Part shown: positions 9,408 to 17,547 of the stretch, piece after piece
Layout: each line of letters begins with the position of its first letter
How positions within the stretch are numbered: the stretch's first letter is position 1
Assembly (NCBI GenBank): GCA_001275005.1
Contig: JWZX01002783.1
Span: 1-37,900 of the forward strand
Length of the DNA stretch: 37,900 bases
Source of the DNA: Chrysochromulina tobinii
Lineage: Eukaryota > Haptophyta > Prymnesiales > Chrysochromulinaceae
Direction: 5' to 3'
Made by a program: the position numbers and the translations under genes
The notes under the pieces: model-generated
Told to the model about the DNA's origin: nothing
The model's database searches: none
Seen by the model: the letters and a program-made list of their open reading frames with translations, nothing else

Positions 9408-9780
9408 CGGCGAGGCGGAGGATGTCACGCTTGGAGCAGCCTCGAGTGACACGCCTCAGTGGAACCACCTGTGCTGCGACTCGCTGCACAGCCGTCTCGA
9501 ACCCGCGCGGCTCTGCATGGAGCATGCTCATGTAGCAGGAATGGCGGCGTCGAGCGTATGCCCGTCCAGAGACCCGCCTCGCCTTCGGCCTTTGCGCTCA
9601 CGATCGGACGTCATGACGTATGAGCTTGCGACGCGCGCAGTGCGGTGTGGCGTGTATGCTGTGGACCTGTGTGTGGCTGCGCAGCCATCAGTTGAGCGTT
9701 CTTTAATACAGTGACAAAACTCACTTGTGTTTTTTGACGAAGTTTGAAAATTGCGGGACGAAATTTTGTTCACAAAAACA
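9408..9780. other. Spacer before small secreted protein gene
   Basis: No gene is supported. The last 80 bp, up to 9780, are AT-richer and are the likely promoter of the small gene that follows. Confidence 0.45.
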
Positions 9781-10159
9781 ATGGTGAGGATAATGGCGAG
9801 GATCTGGCTGATGATAGTCTTGCTTGTACCGTCGGCGCGTGTGGCGGACGGTGCGCGATTTGAGGACTGCGGCGCAAGGGCCGTCATCCTTTGCGCAAGC
9901 AAGCGCCGCAACGCGGGCAAGCCAGCAACACTGCACGATCTGGCCACAGGTGTGATGTGAGATGCACATTCTACTCGCCTCATGCTGACTCGCATGTCCT
10001 CGGGTGGCAGATTCTGATGTCAACGAGTATTCTACGGACGTGGGTGGCTCCTCCCAAACCGTACTCATCGAGCCTAAGCCTGTCGACACGAATACCACTG
10101 CGGTGGCTGAACCAGTCCAAGTGACATCAAAGATGACTGGTGCTGGCCGCAAGCTGTGA
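9781..10159 (+). CDS. Small secreted protein, at least two short exons
   Basis: Exon 1 (9781-9949) encodes a start ATG and a signal peptide (MVRIMARIWLMIVLLVP followed by SARVADG), then a short Cys-containing part. A GTGTGA donor at 9950 and CAG acceptor ending at 10010 define a 61-nt intron with a CTGAC branch candidate. Exon 2 continues in phase with an acidic, Thr/Val-rich segment and can stop at 10159 (105 aa). Further exons are possible: a strong intron end with CTAAC branch point precedes 10347, followed by a Cys-rich frame (HACECVIVKRGCPGRGDVCP). A phase-consistent four-exon model exists, with introns beginning near 10130 and 10302, but I cannot prove it. The function is unknown; export is likely. 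Confidence 0.55.
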
Positions 10160-10643
10160 CGAAGCGTCAATGGGCATGAGATGATACGGATAATGCGCAT
10201 AGGACCTTCTAGGCCACACTTTGCGTTCGCGTCGATATGCAGGTCGGGGCGGCCGCGCAGCTCTCCGACTCCTTTGTTTCAAGAGGCAGACAATAAGATC
10301 GTGAAGACGGCGCTAACGGAGCTACACTCTTGCTCATTGTTTCAGGTGGGAGCAGAACCCCGCGTGGCGACCACTGGCAAATGGCATTCGCCACGCATGC
10401 GAATGCGTGATCGTGAAACGTGGATGCCCCGGACGCGGAGACGTGTGCCCGTGTCACGATTCTGGGATTGAACGACGGTGGCCTCGTGCCCCTGGCGTCG
10501 CGCGCGTCGGTGTGCTTGAACGACGCTTAGTAAGATATCATAAAGATATCAGGTTGATGAAAATCCAGAGACCGTGTGGTCGACACCTTTTTGTTGTCAC
10601 TTGTATTTACTTGTGCAGTCGAGTGTACGGTATCTGATGAAAG
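10160..10643. other. Possible further exons of the small secreted gene
   Basis: This stretch contains a good 3' splice site (GCTAACGG then a pyrimidine-rich run and TTTCAG ending near 10346) and, after it, a plus-strand frame rich in Cys and Arg to about 10637. A GATATC-ATAAA-GATATC inverted repeat is near 10534-10550. Exon limits cannot be settled by eye. Confidence 0.35.
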
Positions 10644-10968
10644 TCATCTCGGATCAGTCGAACGCTCGAGCGGTGAGACTGTGACTGTGTTGTGTGTAAT
10701 GTGTACTCCCAGACCGGATGCGGGTGCTCGATCTCTCAGCCGAGCCCGCCACTGCTGCGAGTTGCGCTCGCGCTCCTGTCTTTGCGCCGCCGACGTCCGC
10801 CGTTCGGCTCGCCGACTCGCAGCCGGCACCGGGCGCGGGCGCGGGCCGAACTCCGCCTCGAGCTTCCTCGCATTCGCCCGTAGGTCCGCAGAGAGGTACG
10901 TGACGCTGAACCCACTTGGAGCGATCTCGATCTGCACCACGTCCTCAACGTCCCCAGCGGCCTCGCGG
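10644..10968 (-). CDS. Possible 3' exon of the YY1-type gene
   Basis: A minus-strand frame that reads EAAGDVEDVVQIEIAPSG and then an Arg/Ala/Gln-rich helical tail, ending at a stop at 10644. It is in a different frame from the zinc-finger part and overlaps its last codons, so it needs an intron or a frame change to belong to that gene. An AG at 10969 could be the acceptor; a GTATGG at 11095 is a phase-compatible donor but not a strong one. It could also be a separate small gene or nothing. Confidence 0.35.
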
Positions 10969-11733
10969 CTAAGGCCTTGCGACACCACCTCCTCCGGCCC
11001 ATAACAGACTTTCGCTGAACTCCGCCATTCCTCCTTGCTCGTATGCCCCTGCGGCGTCGAGGCGCGCGCGCTTTCCATCCGGCATCCCTCCATACGGCAT
11101 TGATGGCCCCGTTGACGACATCAACGCGGCGGCCGCGCCGACGTCCGACGGCCCACTGTTGCTGTAGTGCGACTTGAGGTGCGTCTTCAGGTTGTACTCC
11201 TGTGCGAATCGCTTATCGCACCCCGGGAAGGAGCACACAAATGGTCGCTCGCCCGTGTGCGTGCGCATGTGCGAGCGAAGGTTGAAGTCGAGGGAGAAGC
11301 GCTTACCGCAGCCCTCAAACGGGCACAGGTACGGGCGCTCGCCCGTGTGCGTGAGCGAGTGCCGCTTGAGCTTTGACGAATCGAGGAAGCGCTTGCCACA
11401 TCCTTCAACCTGGCAGACGTACTGTTTCTCGCCGTGCGTGTGCATGTGCTTGCGCAGCGAAGCCGCATCTGCGAACGCCTTGCCGCAGCCCTCGAGCGGG
11501 CAGAACTGCGGTTGGCCGCCTTCACCGAAGGAGTGGTCCACGGAGAATGCGGGCGCCTCGTCTGATACCCACTTGCGCACCAGCATCTCGCCACCGAGCG
11601 TCCTCAGCGTGACGACCTTTGAGATCCATCGCCGCGGCCGTGTCGCTAGCGCGGGTGCGGCTGCATCATCCTCGGCTGGAGCACACTGATCGGCGTCAAC
11701 ACCGGCGACGGCCGAGCCTCCGTTGGTCGCCAT
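10969..11733 (-). CDS. YY1-type four-finger C2H2 zinc-finger factor
   Basis: A 254-residue protein from the ATG at 11733. Four C2H2 fingers lie at residues about 78-100, 107-129, 137-159 and 167-189, each C-x4-C-x12-H-x3-H. Finger 1 with its THGEKQYVC linker and finger 3 (RFSLDFNLRSHMRTHTGERP) follow the YY1/Pho pattern very closely, more than a generic TFIIIA finger. A basic GKRARLD patch follows the fingers, a possible nuclear signal. YY1 proteins bind DNA and recruit chromatin factors; that role here is inferred. The C-terminus is uncertain because a second coding-like frame (10644-10968) overlaps its end. Divergent from the MAK11 gene, with only 101 bp between starts. Confidence 0.85.
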   Translation of the reverse strand: MATNGGSAVAGVDADQCAPAEDDAAAPALATRPRRWISKVVTLRTLGGEMLVRKWVSDEAPAFSVDHSFGEGGQPQFCPLEGCGKAFADAASLRKHMHTHGEKQYVCQVEGCGKRFLDSSKLKRHSLTHTGERPYLCPFEGCGKRFSLDFNLRSHMRTHTGERPFVCSFPGCDKRFAQEYNLKTHLKSHYSNSGPSDVGAAAALMSSTGPSMPYGGMPDGKRARLDAAGAYEQGGMAEFSESLLWAGGGGVARP

Positions 11734-11802
11734 GCTGCCTCGAAGCCGAGGCACTATGAAAACAGTCAAGTTTACGTTGGGAGGTGTGATTAAGATGTGT
11801 TT

Positions 11803-11825
11803 CGTCGCCGAGCTTTTCGGCGACG
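11803..11825. promoter_or_regulatory. Inverted repeat in the YY1-MAK11 divergent promoter
   Basis: CGTCGCCGA (11803-11811) and TCGGCGACG (11817-11825) are exact inverse complements around a 5-nt loop. It ends 9 bp before the MAK11 start codon and lies inside the 101-bp spacer shared by the two divergent genes. It could be a 5' UTR hairpin of the MAK11 transcript or a palindromic protein site serving both promoters; neither is shown. Confidence 0.5.
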
Positions 11826-11834
11826 TGACGAACA

Positions 11835-13190
11835 ATGGGGCCCACGTACCTCACCGTCGGCTCATACGAGGGCCACCTCGTCGGCTACCGTCTCGACCCG
11901 CCGGCGCTGGCACTCGAGGGCGACGCGGAACTTCGGCGAGCCGCGGTTCCCACCTCCTTCGCGATCAAGGCCCACGACGGCTGCCTTCGTGCCATTGCGT
12001 CAGGAGGCTCCTACATGGCAACGTGCGGTACGGACCACGCCATATCTGTGTACAACCTGCGCAAGCTACGTGAGCAAGGCAAGTTACTCCAGCAGGCAGG
12101 CGGCGTGACGCTCCATTGCCTCGCCTTCTTTGGTGAGTCCCACCTGGTCTCCGGCGGAGGCGACGGTGAGCTGTGCATATGGCGTGCGTCAGACTGGGAG
12201 TGCTTGCTGCGAATGAAAGGCCACAAGGGCGCGGTTCACGCCATCGCCATCCACCCTTCTGGACGCGCAGCGCTCTCAGTCGCTGCCGATAGCAAACTCA
12301 TGCTTTGGAATCTTACCACGGGAAAGTGCAACTACACGGCGGCTCTAGCTGAGCCCGCGCGCCTCTTATCGTGGTCAGCTGACGGTGAGTCGTACGTGCA
12401 CGACACGCGCCGCGCGCTTCTGTTGCACGCGCTGCGCTCAGGCGAACTTTTGCACTCGTTTCCACACGACAGCTCGCCGCCTCTAGCGCTCGCCTTTGCG
12501 CCGGACGGGTTGCTCCTCAGCGGAGACGACGCGGGAACGCTGCGCGTGTGGAGTGTCGCCGAAGGTCACTGCGTGCACACAGAGAAGAACGCGCACGCTC
12601 GCCGCATCAAGGGAATCACACAGCTTCCGAGCGAAGAAGTCGCCTCGACCGGCAAAGGCGGTGCCCGCCATCACGCGTTCGCAACTGCATGCTCGGATGG
12701 CATCGTCTCTGTTTGGCGGCTCTCGACAAGTAGCGGAAGCGCCTTGAGCAGCGGCAAGACGAGCGCAGGTGGTCAGTCCGGCAAGACCAGGGCAGGTGCG
12801 GCCACACTGCAGCGCCTATTTTCGATCGAGACGCGGCTGCGGCTGACCGCGATCTCCGCAAGTACGCCCGCGCGCGTCGTGATGCCGTCCCCTCGGGAGG
12901 GAGCGCCCCCGTCCACAGCCCCTGTCGCACCAGCAAACAAGCGCGCAAACGCGGCCCAAGAAGCCGAGGGTGGCGACGATGAGGCGGACGATGCAGCCGA
13001 AGAGGCCGATGCTGTGGTGGAAGCGCCGATCGAAAAGAAGCGCCAGCGCGCGACAGTGGATTCGGGTGTGCAGATGAGCAGAGCTCTGAGTAGCAGCACG
13101 AGCATCGAAGACAGCGAGCCGTCGCTGACTAAGGTGCTCAAAAAGAAGAAGAAGAGGGAGAATCGCGGAGTTGGAGCGACACCGGAATAG
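11835..13190 (+). CDS. MAK11/PAK1IP1 WD40 ribosome-assembly protein
   Basis: A 451-residue beta-propeller protein. Residues about 3-310 carry WD repeats; HLVSGGGDGELCIWRASDWE, GHKGAVHAIAIHPSGRAALSV and KLMLWNLTTGKC match the MAK11/PAK1IP1 family in order and spacing rather than other WD40 families. MAK11 acts in the nucleolus in assembly of the 60S ribosomal subunit (in yeast, with Rlp24), and the human homologue binds PAK1. The C-terminal 120 residues are acidic (DDEADDAAEE) and then end with a lysine-rich KKKKKR tract, as is common in nucleolar proteins. The gene is intronless in this window. Confidence 0.88.
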   Translation: MGPTYLTVGSYEGHLVGYRLDPPALALEGDAELRRAAVPTSFAIKAHDGCLRAIASGGSYMATCGTDHAISVYNLRKLREQGKLLQQAGGVTLHCLAFFGESHLVSGGGDGELCIWRASDWECLLRMKGHKGAVHAIAIHPSGRAALSVAADSKLMLWNLTTGKCNYTAALAEPARLLSWSADGESYVHDTRRALLLHALRSGELLHSFPHDSSPPLALAFAPDGLLLSGDDAGTLRVWSVAEGHCVHTEKNAHARRIKGITQLPSEEVASTGKGGARHHAFATACSDGIVSVWRLSTSSGSALSSGKTSAGGQSGKTRAGAATLQRLFSIETRLRLTAISASTPARVVMPSPREGAPPSTAPVAPANKRANAAQEAEGGDDEADDAAEEADAVVEAPIEKKRQRATVDSGVQMSRALSSSTSIEDSEPSLTKVLKKKKKRENRGVGATPE

Positions 13191-13708
13191 CCGCTTTCAA
13201 ACGAACAAGATAGGCCAGTGCCACAGAGGAGCTCTAGAGACGAGAGAGAGCGGACACGAGCCAAGGATGCCTCGTCATACCGAGGCGATGGTCGACCGCA
13301 CGCGAAGATTTCCGAGGGCCGCGGTACGCGGCAGGTGCGCGCCCGCGGCGCCACGGAGACGAGCCGCAAACGATCGCCTTCTAAGCCGGGGATGGGAAGC
13401 GCACGCGGTCCTGTTTCTCCTCGCTGGCGCCTCGTGCTCTCGTGGAAAAGAGCGTGTGCCTCCCGGGGCCGGGGATCCGCTTGGACGGCCCTCGCGCCGC
13501 GCGCACCCCGGATCGCCTCGACGGCCGTGACCCGTGTCCGCGGGTCGCGGGTGCCGCGACACCGTCTGCGTGTGCCGTGTGTCGTCTCAGGAATCATGGA
13601 TTTAGGATTGCTGACTCACTAGATACTTTTTACGTGCTGCATTGGGCGAGCGACCCGCGCGTCCGGTTCATCGGCCATCGTGTGGCGGATCCATCACTTG
13701 AATCGCGC
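13191..13708. other. Spacer between convergent genes
   Basis: The region between the 3' ends of MAK11 and the asparaginase. A plus-strand open frame (13218-13622) is Arg/Ser-rich and has no recognisable fold; I do not call it a gene. Confidence 0.45.
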
Positions 13709-14254
13709 TTAGTCGAGAGCGGTCACAGTCTTGCCGCTCTCTGCCTGCTCCTCTTCAAAGCGTCCGGAATCAAGGTTGCGCAAGCACCTTGAGCTCTCAA
13801 TGACCCGGCCACCCATCACGATGACAACGGAGCCAGGTGCGAGCACGGCTGTGGCACCCACCGCCGCTCCCAAGTTGAACGGCGCGTCCGAGTCCTTGAA
13901 GCGTTCTGGCTTCATAGCTCCAGTGAAGGCAATCGCCTTGCCGACGCCCGCACCAGACTTGGCCAAGTATTGAGCAGTCTCAATGAGCGTGTCGGTCCCG
14001 TGGGTGACGATCAGGCGCGTCTCAGTGGCAGCGCGCACGGCCTCGACGAGAGCCTGTCGATCCTCATGCACAAGCTCGGTACTGTCCTTTCGACATATGC
14101 TCTGCACGCGCCATGTAATTCCCAGAAAGGGCAAGCCAGCCAGGACGCGCTCAGCTGCTGGCTCGTCGATCTCAAAGGCGTAGCCTTTGGTGTGTCTTGG
14201 ATAGTCTTTGTCGATCGTCCCGCCCATGCCGAGCACCGCGACTGCATGCTGCAT
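13709..14254 (-). CDS. Single-domain asparaginase-like protein
   Basis: A 181-residue protein that covers only the N-terminal domain of type I/II L-asparaginases. Visible active-site motifs are GGTI(D) at residues 11-14 (nucleophile threonine), HGTDT at 85-89 (second threonine and aspartate) and the lysine in TGAMKP near 115. Full asparaginases have about 330 residues; a short family of about 160-180 residues with the same RKDS, HGTDT and RFE landmarks is common in bacteria, and this matches it. It may hydrolyse asparagine or a related amide, but activity of the short family is not established. Divergent from the IPT gene across 93 bp. The bacterial-type architecture makes transfer from bacteria possible. 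Confidence 0.87.
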   Translation of the reverse strand: MQHAVAVLGMGGTIDKDYPRHTKGYAFEIDEPAAERVLAGLPFLGITWRVQSICRKDSTELVHEDRQALVEAVRAATETRLIVTHGTDTLIETAQYLAKSGAGVGKAIAFTGAMKPERFKDSDAPFNLGAAVGATAVLAPGSVVIVMGGRVIESSRCLRNLDSGRFEEEQAESGKTVTALD

Positions 14255-14347
14255 TATAAACTTTTACAGAAACATAGCGCCGTACCGGTCATTGTTTGGT
14301 CCTTGCCAAAAAGTAACCCTGGAGACACCGATGACCGCAGCGCGACG

Positions 14348-17019
14348 ATGGAACCTGCTTCCCGCTGTTTCAAGATTTTCAACTGTCACGTCGCGTTGCG
14401 CGGTTGCGACTCTGTTGCGACCGCTCAACAAGACGCGTTCGACCCTCTCTCTGTCATGAGCGGTGCCTCCTTGTCCGGTGCCGCAGCACCAACGGCATAC
14501 ACAGATTGGCAGGGCGAGGTCGTCTTCAATGTAGGTTTGCCAGCTGTTTCTCAAGCATGGGGTCCTCGCTACGGCCGTGCGCACATCTTGGGATTGACGC
14601 CAAGCGGCACTGACATCCGCGGGAATGTGACCGTGCTTGTGAGCGGCGCCGCATTCCACAATTTCGGTGCGCGCTCCCCGCCGACTGGGAGAATCCAAGC
14701 GTGATAGCACACTCAAGCACTTGACCGTCTTTTTTCTGTTGTGCAGGACACGTGCGGTGCCGATTCTGCACCGTTGCAGTGCCAGGTACTGTGCACCATG
14801 CGGGGGCGATCACGTGCGTCGCCCCCTCCTACGAGGAACTCGTCGCTGGGCGCAGCGGGTCACGGCCAACGATTCCGACGGCTTGCTCAGTTGACATAAC
14901 TCTAAACGGAGTTGATTACACGAGCCGTCCTGCGTATCCGTTCTGGTACTACAACTTGAGCCGCATGCCACTTGCTACCCTTCGGCCAAGTGGTGGTGGA
15001 CTGACCGGCGGGACACGAGTGAACCTGACTGGGATTGGATTTCTCGATTATGGTGGCACAGCAGGCTTTCAAGGTCCGAAGTGTCGTTTTGGAGCCAACG
15101 TGGTGCCAGCTACAATCGTGTCTACTCATCAGGCATCTTGCATCTCTCCTCCATTGCCAACACAAGCTATGGGTTCCTCAGACGTTCCCGTATGGTTGAC
15201 ATTCAACGGTTATACTGACAAGCGCGGACTTGGTGGCGACGGCGCCCTTCAATTTCGGTACTCGCATCCTCCCATTCTCAGTGGGCTTCACCCATGGGGT
15301 GGGCCGAAGGCTGGCGGAGTCCTTCTCACTGTACGCGGTTCGGGATTCGAGGACCGACGCCAAGCTTCGACCAATTGCACGTTGGATGACACCCTGTACT
15401 GCGAATTGCACAAGGTTGCCGTTGGTGTCGAGTACACGGAAGATGTGCGCACGGGTCTTGCATGCGTCTTCGATGGATCTGGCCGGGAGCCATCAGTGCT
15501 GGTGCCAGCGTCCATCGGTGAGGAACAAGACGAGCTTACGTGCTTGACTCCGGACGAGGTTACTCTGCGCCGGTTGTCAAAGCCTGTGGGAGCTTGGTGC
15601 GTTCACCTTGGTCACATGCCACAGTGTGGCGACGCCGCGTATGCCGCCGCTGGTGTGCTGGCTGTGGTCGTTCGTGTGACTGTCAACGGGGACGTGGGGA
15701 ATGCGTCGCCCACCTCGCTTGCGCACATGCTCTATCACGAAAGCGTGCCGCGTCTCGACTACGTGGAACCGTGGGGCGGTCCGGAAGCTGGCGGTACACC
15801 AGTGAGCATCATAGGCGAAGGACTGCTCGCCTTTGGGAGTCAGCCCCGTTGCCGGTTTGGATCAGTTTCAGTTCCTGCAGTTGTGGGAGGGCTGAACGGC
15901 AGCACTCATGCAATGGATGGATCGTCAGCACTTCGGGTTCGAGCCTATGCCCATCACGCACGCGCCAATCCGGCGATCACCATTCAGGCCGGACGGTTGC
16001 TAACGTGCGTCGCTCCACCCGGGCTGCTCAGCAGCGTACGCCTGACTGTGTCCCTTGACGGCTCGCGCTTCTCGACCAGTGCCGTGGAGTGGAGCTACAT
16101 CGACCTAATGGTAACTAGCGTCAGCCCAATCGGCGGACCGCTCGTGGGTGGCACGAAAGTGCAGATAGCGGGCTGGGGGTTGAGCTCGTCGTTTGGTGGT
16201 TATCGCTGCGCCTTTGGCAACGCCTCGGTGCTCGCATCGGCTAGCCCGTCCGGGGCTTTGGAGTGCTCTGCGCCTGCCACTACGCAGCCGGGACGTGTTT
16301 TAGTGCGCGTGAGCATCAATGGCGAAGTGAACGAGCGCGCGCTCTCGCCTGCTGGCGATGAGATGCAATTCTTCTACATTGATGACAGCCAGGTGGTTGT
16401 CAGCTCGCTCACACCAGCTCGGGGGCCCATTCGTGGCGGGACTGCGGTCACCGTCCGCGGCGCAGGCTTCGCCGCGCTCGGACCGACTCGGTGTCAGTTC
16501 GGTGAGGACGAGACGATCGGCGGCGTGCCGCAAATCGTCCCTGCCTGGCACAACAGCACCAACAACCTCACTCACGAAGTGAATGAATTTGTCTGCTACA
16601 GCCCGCCGTCTAAAGATTTTCGATTGGTACCCGTGCACCTCATGCTCAATGGCCAGCATCTGCAGAGAAGCGCGCTTCGTTTCAACTACACCCATCCTTG
16701 CTACGGGCGTGCGTCACTCGACTTTTATGAGCCGGAAGCTCGAGAGGCAGTCGCCCGCTACATGGCGTTGAACCCCGGTTATGCACTGACCACGGAGCAA
16801 GTGATTGAGATCGAGCAAAACTTGAACGCATCGAACCCACTCGTCACAGAACAGGCCCTGCGAGCGTACGCTGAGGCGACGTGCTTCGAGCCCGACGAGG
16901 CGCAGCTTGGTGAGTTCAGCCCGTGGGAAGATGCAGAGCCACCCATTGTGCTCGACGAGGCTGGCAATCTCGCCAAACCGCCAGATCTCCCAGCCGGCGT
17001 CCATCTAGATGAGGATTGA
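14348..17019 (+). CDS. Extracellular-type protein with six IPT/TIG domains
   Basis: An 863-residue model in two exons (14348-14666 and 14747-17019). The 80-nt intron has a GTGCGC donor, a T-rich tract and TGCAG acceptor, and joining restores NFGHVRCRFC, the typical Cys-strand of an IPT domain. Six IPT/TIG immunoglobulin-like domains can be counted by their P-x-G-G-x-x-x-G-G-T/x-x-V-x-I/V-x-G-x-G-F pattern, the last five starting near 14970, 15280, 15765, 16120 and 16405, each with paired cysteines and N-x-S/T sites. Such arrays occur in plexin/fibrocystin-like and algal surface proteins. No signal peptide is seen at the chosen ATG, so an upstream exon or a later ATG (14456) is likely. The acidic C-terminus has no membrane segment. 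Confidence 0.8.
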
Positions 17020-17045
17020 CCTCCGGTTTTACTCTTTATGTTTAT

Positions 17046-17359
17046 GACACAACCGTGTTCGTGTGTGAATAGTGGTGGGTGTCTGTAACCGATCATCACA
17101 TGGTCGAGGTAGTCCGGTTGCCTTTCCGGGCAAGTATCCGGGTCGGACCAGTCGCGGACTCTGCTCCGTGACTGGACGACAGCGACCTCGATGGTGGTCC
17201 TTGTCTTTGTGCGTGTGCGCAGTTTGGCGCCAGTGCACGGCTCAGTGGAGCATACTAACAGTGAAACCAGTACGTCTTAGCACAACAGCATGTCAACTAC
17301 TGGCTCTTCAAATCGGTTACAGACACCCACCACTATTCACACATGAACACGGTTGTGTC
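17046..17359. mobile_element. 314-bp MITE-like element with 48-bp terminal inverted repeats
   Basis: The left arm (17046-17093) and right arm (17312-17359) are inverse complements over 48 bp with one mismatch; homology ends abruptly on both sides. The 218-bp interior encodes nothing convincing. The size and long near-perfect termini fit a non-autonomous DNA transposon (MITE) or a foldback element. I see no clear target-site duplication: the flanks are tttat on the left and aagag on the right. It lies between the 3' ends of the IPT gene and the 924-residue gene. Confidence 0.75.
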
Positions 17360-17373
17360 AAGAGACCTGGTCT

Positions 17374-17417
17374 ACCAACGGTATACCAACGGTATACCAA
17401 CGGTATACCAACGGATA
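17374..17417. repeat. 11-bp tandem repeat, four copies
   Basis: ACCAACGGTAT is repeated three times exactly (17374, 17385, 17396) and once with changes at the end (17407). It starts 15 bp after the right terminus of the MITE-like element and lies 3' of the 924-residue gene. Confidence 0.8.
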
Positions 17418-17547
17418 CTCAACTTGAAATTCGCCACTTTTATGCTGACACGCCGCGTCGGGCAACCGTACCCCGGAGCGTTCAACCGCACAGCCACAAT
17501 GTGGAGCGCGCGCGGCGCTCGCGCCTCGCGGTCAACCTCCAGCCAGC

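Noticed and set aside
12773-13597. 274-residue minus-strand frame opposite the MAK11 tail
   Set aside because: Arg/Ser-rich shadow of the acidic and lysine-rich MAK11 C-terminus, with no fold.
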